Source: Leptobrachium leishanense (Eukaryota > Chordata > Amphibia > Anura > Megophryidae). Taken from it: a stretch of 64,000 nucleotides of DNA. The DNA lies in NCBI GenBank assembly GCA_009667805.1, contig CM019075.1:12787738-12851737 (forward strand), given 5' to 3'. The notes under the pieces were generated by a model. It did not search any database, was not told the DNA's origin, and saw only the letters and a list, made by a program, of their open reading frames with translations. A program made the position numbers and the translations under genes. This document shows, piece after piece, positions 56,969 through 64,000 of this stretch. Each line of letters starts with the position of its first letter. Within the stretch, counting starts at the first letter, position 1.

Positions 56969-57512
56969 TGTCAGGGACCGGGTTCTTGTGACACCGGTGA
57001 CGTGAATATGAACCCAGGATGCAGTAAATAAAGGCAACAACAAAAGGCTTGGTGAAAATAGTAGAAACTTATATTGAAGAACTGGATACAAATAAAAAGG
57101 CAGGAATCTATATAAATAATAAGTCCTTGAAAAACAAACGCAGATGATGTAAAGTCTTGGGATGGGTAATGTAGAAGGGGTCTTGAGACTGTACCGGTAA
57201 GGAGTAAGAGAAGCGAAGTCCAGAGGAATAGCCAGGGGTCCGGTACACGGGAATCAGAATAAACGGCAAGGCTGGTCACTTGGCTCTTGGGATAAATCAG
57301 GCACCTTTCTTTCACAAGGAATCCAACATTAATGACAGAGCACTGGCTGGATGTGGGAGTGGTTCTTTTAAGGAACCCAGCCAGTGCTCATTACATCCAC
57401 CTGATGCAGTATGCCTTAGCCCAGCTTTTGTATACTGCTGTACATAAACTTGCCACCAGGGTTGGTCTCTTGACTTGGACTTTTTGCCATGGCGTCGCCT
57501 TGGGACTTGACA
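56969..57512. repeat. Solo LTR with 5-bp target duplication
   Basis: Begins TGTCAGGGACC and ends GGGACTTGACA. CTGAG lies on both sides (56964-56968 and 57513-57517). The 544-bp size and 5-bp duplication suit a Ty3/Gypsy or ERV LTR. Orientation was not resolved. Confidence 0.65.
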
Positions 57513-57583
57513 CTGAGCAGTTGCAGCACTATGCATTGCTGGATTCCACTCCAAGTCACTTCATATATAGTTACACAGGCTGA

Positions 57584-57620
57584 AAAAAGACATGCGTCCA
57601 TCAGGTTCAGCCTTTCACAC
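57584..57620 (+). repeat. Left part of the retrotransposon 3'-end-like repeat
   Basis: Continues at 59893 after the Penelope-like insertion (CAGCCTTTCACAC shared). Confidence 0.6.
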
Positions 57621-58350
57621 CATAGATTGAAGAAAAACACGGAGGCTTCGGTACTTCTCAGATGTCACTAGTGTATATGATCAGGGAAAAACCAATTGCT
57701 CGCTCAGGAATGATTCAAAAAAATCCAAATCATTTAAAGGATTTTTATTCTAATAAAACAATATAAAATAATTCTAAAAGCCCGACGCGTTTCTATAAAT
57801 TAGACTTTCTCAAGGGCAGCATGTTATACAAACAGTCAAAAAATAATAATCTAATACAACATTTCCCATCATTCCTTTATGTATTCTTTGAGCGTCTCTG
57901 GTTCCCATTGTCTCTCTGGCGTTGTCCTTATATGGTTACTTCCTGTATTGCCTTCTTTTTCCCATAATTCCATATGTCCAGTCTCCAGTGATTGCCTACG
58001 TCATTTAAACATCGTTCCCACTTCCTTCTCTTGTTGTGAGTATTTCTAATGTTCCCGGCGTCTTGCTTGCGACACGTCACATCCGGTTCATCACTTCCGG
58101 GGTTTCTGTGTAGTGACTCCGGTTCGCTGGTATCCATCATTCGGTCTTTTATGCGTCTTTCACTTTCGGTTTCGGAAAGCCTTCCCCATGGAACGATTCC
58201 CATCCACCACCAATTTTCATGATGCTAATAGAGTGGAAGTACAAAAGGAAAAAAATAGAAAAAAAATAGAGGAATCGAAGACAAATATATTACGAAGAAT
58301 CTCATATGAATTTTTATGCGTGATTTCAAAAACATGTTACGTCTAGTTCC

Positions 58351-59007
58351 TCATTCAAACCCCCTGGTGACATAGGATTCGCGCTGTAATATGCTCTTAT
58401 TTCTATCACCACCCCTCCACTCTTGTTCTACATGTTCCAAGCCTATGTACTTGAAATTTCCTACATTAAGTAATCTACAGTTATTACAGTGTATGGGTAC
58501 AGAATGTTTTGGGAAGTTCTTTCTAATATTATTTTGGTGTTCTAATATTCTTTCTTTTAATTTTCGTACGGTCTTACCTATATACGGTTTCCCACATCCG
58601 CATTTTAATATGTACACTACAAATTGGGTATCACATGTAATTCTTTGTTTGATCAAAAAACTTTCTTTGGTTACAGTACTGATAAAAGTGGTCACCTTAT
58701 TCTTTTTCAAATGCTTACAAGCTTTACACTTTAAACATTTATAAAATCCATTGGACTGTGTATTTGATTTTTTCTCGTTCGGTTGAAACGTGGCACTTGG
58801 ATCAATGATGGTTTTAAGATTTCTCACTCTTCTGTAGATCACCTGAGGTTTTTTTGGTATAATGTCTTTAAGAATAGGGTCTTTTTGCAAAATAAACCAA
58901 TTCTTTTGTAAAATATTCTTAATTTTATGGTGTTGGACATAATATTTAGTAGAGAACGAAAACTGGAAATCTTGCACATCATTCTGTTTTTTCTTTTTTG
59001 GTCTCAA
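58351..59007 (-). pseudogene. Penelope-like GIY-YIG endonuclease region
   Basis: A 218-codon frame with a Cys/His linker (CLKCKACKHLKK), then VVYILKCGCGKPYIGKTVRK, R...LEHQNNIR and a C-terminal HCNNCRLLN. These are the GIY-YIG nuclease features of EN-containing Penelope-like elements. The RT part (59033-59222) is in another frame, so the ORF is broken. Confidence 0.88.
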
Positions 59008-59032
59008 AAGGTTTTCTTTCCAGTTCTCCTAC

Positions 59033-59222
59033 TTACTGACAGACTCTTTCCACCTCTCTTCTATCATATTTTGTATCAATCAGTTTATTTTGAATGACCG
59101 ACATTTGTTCAAAGTAATCTTTCTGGTCTGTACAGTTTCTACGGACCCGCATTGCCTGGCTCCGTGGAATTCCTTTTAGCCATGGTTTATGGTGATTGCT
59201 AGAATAATGAATATACACTGAC
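59033..59222 (-). pseudogene. Penelope-like RT thumb fragment
   Basis: HYSSNHHKPWLKGIPRSQ and RVRRNCTDQKDYFEQ are typical of the Penelope-like RT C-terminal region. The rest of the RT is absent (5' truncation at the inversion point). Confidence 0.75.
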
Positions 59223-59239
59223 GGCATTATAAAGACATT

Positions 59240-59623
59240 ATACCAAAAAAACCTCAGGTGATCTACAGAAGAGCGAGAAATCTTAAAACCATCATTGCTC
59301 CAAGTGCCACTTTTCAACCGAACGAGAAAAAATCAAATACACAGTCCAATGGATTTTATAAATGTTTAAAGTGTAAAGCTTGTAAGCATTTGAAAAAGAA
59401 TAAGGTGACCACTTTTATCAGTACTGTAACCAAAGAAAGTTTTTTGATCAAACAAAGAATTACATGTGATACCCAATTTGTAGTGTACATATTAAAATGC
59501 GGATGTGGGAAACCGTATAACGCCAGAGAGACAATGGGAACCAGAGACGCTCAAAGACAACATAAAGGAATGATGGTAAATGTTGTATTAGATTATTATT
59601 TTTTGACTGTTTGCTGCCCTTGA
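59240..59623 (+). pseudogene. Penelope-like ORF fragment, inverted copy
   Basis: Repeats the minus-strand protein from IPKKPQVIYRR to KCGCGKPY, then jumps to non-coding 3' sequence through the internal deletion. Confidence 0.85.
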
Positions 59624-59892
59624 GAAAGTCTAATTTATAGACGAAACGCGTCAGGCTTTTAGAATTTTAGAATAAAAATCCTTTAAATTATATGGATTTT
59701 TTTGAATCATTCCTGAGCGAGCAATTGGTTTTTCCCTGACCATATACACCAGTGACATCTGAGAAGTACTGAAGCCTCCGTGTTTTTCTTCAATCTATGG
59801 TTTTCTGGAGCGGTGGACCACCTCCTGGGAGTCAACTTCAGTACCAAAGCTGAGTATTATCTATCCTCCTAAACACTATTTTTTTGTTTTAA

Positions 59893-60105
59893 TCAGCCTT
59901 TCACACGTCACCTACTGCTATTGATCCAAAAGAAGGCAAAAAACACAGTCTGAAGCGCTCGCCAATATGCAACACACTGGGAAAAATACTTCTTGACCCC
60001 AGATGGCGTCAGATTTCTCCTTGGATCAAGCAGCTTTTAGCCACATATTAAACATTATAATCCTTAATATTCTGTGCCTGCAGGAAGTCATCCAGTCGCT
60101 TTTTT
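59893..60105 (+). repeat. Right part of the retrotransposon 3'-end-like repeat
   Basis: CAGCCTTTCACACGTCACC, GATCCAAAAGAAGGC and CCAGATGGCGTCAGATTTC match 29567-29800. Confidence 0.65.
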
Positions 60106-60902
60106 AAAAGTCTGTAAAGTCGCTGACCCAACCACCTCAACAGGCAGAGCATGTGACCAGACACTCTGCAGTGAGGGAGTATGGCAGCTCCAGTGTGCCA
60201 GGGTACAACATGCTGAACTCCCCCATCTGTTACTGTTAAAGGGACCCTAAGGAAAAGGGGGAGAGATCCCCACCCTACCCACAACATTGATAAGCTCTGC
60301 ACAAAAACTGCATGTTTGGGATAGAGGATGTTGTCAGGTTCTGTGTCTATGTGCATATGAAGGGGTGTGGGGTCACTGTATGTATAGCCAAGTCTTTATA
60401 AGGTACCTAGGTAAACCTCCATTAAGCAGGGGCTACCCAAACTATGAACAGCCTAGGTGTTTAAGGGGGTTAAGAGTTTAGCCTGTTCTATTTCCCTTCA
60501 GTCCTATACCCTTTTTCCAACTTTTTCTTTGATAGATTTTCGCTGTCTTCTACAGACTTTTCTATAAAGTATGTGGGGTTTGGGACCCACTACTTTGTCA
60601 ATACTTCACCCCCCCCCCACCCACATAGCGAGCCATAGACACTGCAACTGTGCCCTACATGCTCTGCTCATGTCTATTGCTTCTGTTCTGTGTAGTCTAT
60701 AAGACTTGTCATTTAGTCCTACCTATAACTTTGTGTATATATGTACGCAGACCTGAGGTCCTCCAGATACCTAGAGCGCACAGGGTCTCCCGGATTGGCT
60801 CTGGTTTAAGTGTGGAGTTTTCATTTCTAGCTTTCGATTTATCCCGTTGCAGATTTTTCTTGATTAATAAAGCAGAGCAAGAGATCCCTTCCTCTAATTT
60901 AA
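60106..60902. other. PPOX intron sequence, nothing recognised
   Basis: No exon, RNA gene or clear repeat was seen. Confidence 0.45.
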
Positions 60903-60986
60903 AACATAGAAACATAGCAAATGTCGGCAGATAAGAACCTTTCGGCCCATCTAGTCTGCCCAATTACATGGATACTTTACCTGGAT

Positions 60987-62003
60987 TTATCTTTTGTTTA
61001 GGATAGCCTTATGCCTATCCCATGCCTGCTTAAATTCAATCACTGTTTTGGCCTCTACCACTTCAACTGGAAGGCTGTTCCATGTATCCACCACCCTCTC
61101 AATAAAATAATGCTTCCTGATGTTACTTTTAACCCTTTGCCCCTCTAATCTAAGACTATGTCCTCTTGTTTTGCTACTTTGTTTCCTTTTAAATATACTC
61201 CCTTCCTCTACCTTGTGGATTCCCTTTACGTATTTAAATGTTTCTATCATATCTCCTCTGTCTCGTCTTTTTTCCAAGCTGTACATGTTAAGATCATTAA
61301 GCCTTTCCTGGTAACTTTTCTCCTTCAAGCCGTACACCATTTCAGTAGCCCTTCTCTGAACTCTCTCTAAGATGTCTATATCCTTCTGGAGATACGGTCT
61401 CCAGTACTGCACACAGTACTCCAAGTGAGGTCTCACCATTGCTCTGTGCAGTGGCATGAGCACTTCCCTTTTCCTACTGCTAATATCTCTCCCTACGCAA
61501 CCAAGCATTCTGCCAGCATTTCCTGCTGCTCTATTACATTGACTACTTACCTTTAGATTCTCTGAAATAATAACCCCTAAATCCCTTTCCTCAGATGTTG
61601 AGGTTAGGACTGTATCAAATATTCTATATTCAGCCCTTGGGTCTTTATGTCCCAGGTGCATTACCTTGCACTTATCCACATTAAAACTCAATTGCCACAG
61701 CTCCGACCATTTTTTTAGTTTACCTAAATCATTTGTCATTTGGCTGATCCCTCCAGGAACGTCAACCCTGTTGCAAATCTTTGTGTCATCAGCAAAAAGA
61801 CATACTTTTCCATTAATACCTTCTGCAATATCACTAATAAAAATATTCAAGAGAATGGGTCCAAGTACTGACCCCTGAGGTACCCCACTGGTAACAAGAC
61901 CTTGCGCCAAATTAACTCCATTTACCACAACCCTCTGTTGCCTGTCACTCAGCCACTGCCTAATCCATTCAACAATATTGGAATCCAAGCTCAAAGATTG
62001 CAA
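60987..62003 (-). pseudogene. CR1 ORF2: RT core and C-terminal region
   Basis: The longest open piece (338 codons). It contains SGVPQGSVLGPILLNIFISD, the catalytic CLFADDTKI, ERDLGVIISENLKVSSQC, LERVQRRATEMVYGL, EKRRDRGDMIETFKYV and DTWNSLPVEVV, in the CR1 order to the normal C-terminus. Upstream YLDFSKAFDTVPHRRL continues it; a frame change near 62080 separates it from the RT start. Confidence 0.92.
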
Positions 62004-62043
62004 TTTATTGATAAGCCTTCTATGCGGAACAGTATCAAAAGCC

Positions 62044-62310
62044 TTACTGAAATCTAAATAAGCAATGTCTACTGCACCACCCAGCGTCTATTATTTTTGT
62101 TACCCAATCAAAAAAATCAATAAGATTAGTTTGGCATGATCTCCCTGAGGTAAACCCATGTTGTTTCTGATCCTGTAATCTATGTGTTTTTAGATGTTCA
62201 ACAATCCTTTCCTTTAACATGGTTTCCATTAATTTCCCCACTACTGATGTAAGACTAACTGGCCTATAGTTCCCCGATTCCTCCCTACTACCCTTCTTGT
62301 AAATGGGCAC
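62044..62310 (-). pseudogene. CR1 ORF2: RT N-terminal part
   Basis: IYKKGSREESGNYRPVSLTS and QHGFTSGRSCQTNLIDFFDW are RT blocks upstream of the core. It goes out of frame near 62080. Confidence 0.88.
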
Positions 62311-63033
62311 AACATTTGCTAATTTCCAGTCTTCTGGGACGACTCCCGTTAACAGATTTATTTAACCAATCCTTGTTAACGGTTTTGCTATTGCACCACT
62401 GAGCTCTTTTAATAACTTAGGGTGGATCCCATCAGGCCCCATTGACTGCTTTGTCTTTACTTCAGACAGCTGCTGTAGAATCTCCTCCTCTGTAAACTCA
62501 TATGTAAATGTCTCTTTTAGTGTTTCCTCCTAACGGAGGTCCCTTTCCTTCCTTTTCTTCTGCAAAGACTGAACAAAAATATTCATTGAGGCAGTCAGCG
62601 AGACTTTTATCCTCTTCTACATACCTTCCTTCCTTTGTTTTTAATCTAACTAATCCTTGTTTTACTTTTCTTTTCTCGTTTATGTATCTAAAAAATGTTT
62701 TGTCCCCCTTTTTTTACTGACTGAGCTGTTTTCTCTTCTGCGTGTGCTTTGGAAGCTCTTATAAATTGCTTTGCCTCTTTCTGCCTAATCTTATAGGTTT
62801 GCCTATCTTCTTCACTCTGAGTTTTTTTATAATTATTGAATGCTATCTTTTTGTTCTTCACTATTTTGGCCACTTCTGCAGAGTACCACAGTGGTTTCTC
62901 CCTTTTTTGTTTTTGCTAACAAGCCGAATGCAATTGCCTGTGGCCTTCAATAATGCCTCCTTTAAATAATCCCATTTCTCCTGGACTCCCTTTAAACTCC
63001 TCCAGTCTGATAATGACTCATTCACACAAAATC
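62311..63033 (-). pseudogene. CR1 ORF2: decayed linker between endonuclease and RT
   Basis: Continuous CR1 sequence with stops and frame changes. Lysine-rich pieces such as TYKIRQKEAKQFIRASKAH are recognisable near 62790. Confidence 0.75.
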
Positions 63034-63773
63034 TCATTTTAGAAAAATCAGTTGTTTAAAGTCTAAAACTTTTGTTTTTGTGTTGTACGGCTCCATCCCT
63101 GTTCTTATATTAAACCACACTGACTGGTGATCACTACATTCCAAATTTTCACCTACAACAACGTCTGATACCAAACCTCCATTTGTGAGTATTAAATCCA
63201 ATATGGCCTCTTTACGGGTCGGCTCCTCAACTACTTGTGTTAGAGATAATCCCAGTAGGGAGTTTAGAATATTTGTACTCCTGGTGCACCCAGCTATTTT
63301 GGTTTTCCAGTTCACATCAGGAAGATTAAAGTCCCCCATTATAATAACTTCCCCCTTCATTACCATTTTGGCTATTTCCTCAAACAGCAGATTATCTAGC
63401 TCTTCTACTTGTCCAGGGGTCTATAGATCACACCTACATGAGCTACTGTATGATTGCCAAATGTTAGCGTAATCCAAACTGACTCTATGTTCACCTCGCT
63501 CACTTTTATTTGGTTCGTTTTTATGTTGTTTTTCACATATAGGGCCACTCCTCCTCCTTTCCTACCTTCTCTGTCTTTTCTATATAAAGAGTACCCCGTT
63601 ATTGTTATGTCCCAGTTATTTTGCTCACTGAACCATGTCTCAGTAACCGATACTAAATCTACTTTTTCAGCTGCCATCATTGCCTCCAGTTCATTGATTT
63701 TATTGACTAAACTGCAAGCATTTATAGACACGGCTCTGAGCTTGTCATTTTTTACCCCGCATGTTGCTTGCAC
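63034..63773 (-). pseudogene. CR1 ORF2: APE-type endonuclease, frameshifted
   Basis: Piece one (63773-63405) has LRAVSINACSLVNKINELEA, LVSVTETWFSE and GGGVALYVKN. Piece two (63366-63034) has IIMGDFNLPDVNW, LDLILTNGG and LECSDHQSVWFNI. The frame changes near 63400. Confidence 0.9.
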
Positions 63774-63834
63774 CCTCAGATTTAGTTTTGGGGGACAATC
63801 GGGCTGATTGTTTTTTTACCCTTTTGTCCCCCTC

Positions 63835-63999
63835 CTAGTTTAAATATTCCTTTGTGAAACCTTTGAACTTCTCACTGAGAACATATGTTCCCCTATGAGT
63901 AAGATGCAAACCATCTTTTTTATACAGTTCCTTTCTGCTCCAATTCGAGCTATCATGGGACACAAAACCAAATCCTTGCTCCCGACACCATTCCCGAAG
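63835..63999 (-). pseudogene. CR1 ORF1 C-terminus (esterase-like domain), partial
   Basis: Fifty-four codons end at TAG (63837-63835): REWCREQGFGFV, SRKELYKKDGLHLTHRG and the end KEYLN. The DGLHL block is the last motif of the SGNH/GDSL esterase domain found in CR1 ORF1. The frame continues beyond the window; its overall state cannot be judged. Confidence 0.7.
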
Positions 64000-64000
64000 C

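Larger units (their letters stand above)
57621..59892. mobile_element. Penelope-like element, head-to-head inverted copy, 14-bp target duplication
   Basis: TCAGCCTTTCACAC flanks the insertion at 57607-57620 and 59893-59906. The left part (to about 59225) reads on the minus strand: RT end, GIY-YIG endonuclease, 3' region. The right part (from about 59235) reads on the plus strand from inside the same ORF to the full 3' end. The plus copy has an internal deletion of about 650 bp that removes the endonuclease core. The 3' regions share AAACGCGTC...AGACTTTCTC-type sequence. Confidence 0.88.
60903..64000 (-). mobile_element. CR1 LINE, long but decayed, runs off the right edge
   Basis: The minus strand reads ORF1 end, APE endonuclease, RT, C-terminal region and 3' tail with the TTTCTATG octamer typical of CR1. 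Several frame breaks are present. It lies in PPOX intron sequence, antisense to the gene. Confidence 0.92.

Overview
This window looks like vertebrate nuclear DNA, most likely from an amphibian (probably a frog). Two cellular genes are visible, with canonical GT-AG introns and vertebrate-type proteins. Nearly all the rest is transposable elements: L1/Tx1-type and CR1 LINEs, a Penelope-like element, a gammaretrovirus-like ERV, V-SINE-like DNA, hAT-like elements, TTAA-type MITEs and several minisatellites. The species call is an inference from this mix.

Layout. 1-9180 is a minus-strand endogenous retrovirus cut by the left window edge: 5' LTR, proline-type primer binding site, long leader, gag, protease, RT, RNase H and integrase. 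An ORF1-only LINE (5756-7480) sits in its leader. The standout feature is at about 971-1628, where a complete opioid-growth-factor-receptor-type (OGFr_N) domain lies in frame inside pol, between RNase H and integrase. This looks like a captured host domain. A solo LTR of the same family (9734-10398) and a V-SINE-like repeat follow. 12090-19364 is a nearly full-length L1-type LINE with a 17-bp target duplication, an intact 1278-codon ORF2, a frameshifted ORF1 and a 302-nt uninterrupted purine run. 19382-36197 is intergenic and repeat-rich: a 44-bp minisatellite, two MITE families with related ends, TTAA elements, a terminal-inverted-repeat element with an internal 32-bp satellite, and LINE and SINE fragments.

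37063-47779 (minus) is a complete nine-exon gene for a DHHC palmitoyltransferase of 287 residues. All splice phases agree and there is no internal stop. Its introns hold many repeats, and exon 4 lies between two of them. About 170 bp of promoter-like DNA separates its start codon from a plus-strand candidate first exon. The first coding exon of PPOX (heme biosynthesis) is at 56411-56514 (plus), so the two genes may share a bidirectional promoter. 48300-53540 is a multi-level nest of transposons and minisatellites. 56700-64000, inside PPOX intron sequence, holds a foldback MITE, a solo LTR with a 5-bp duplication, a head-to-head inverted Penelope-like element with a 14-bp duplication, and a long decayed CR1 LINE that runs off the right edge.

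The two host genes have no obvious functional link. Palmitoylation and heme synthesis are simply neighbours here. All domain calls are by eye; no database search was run.
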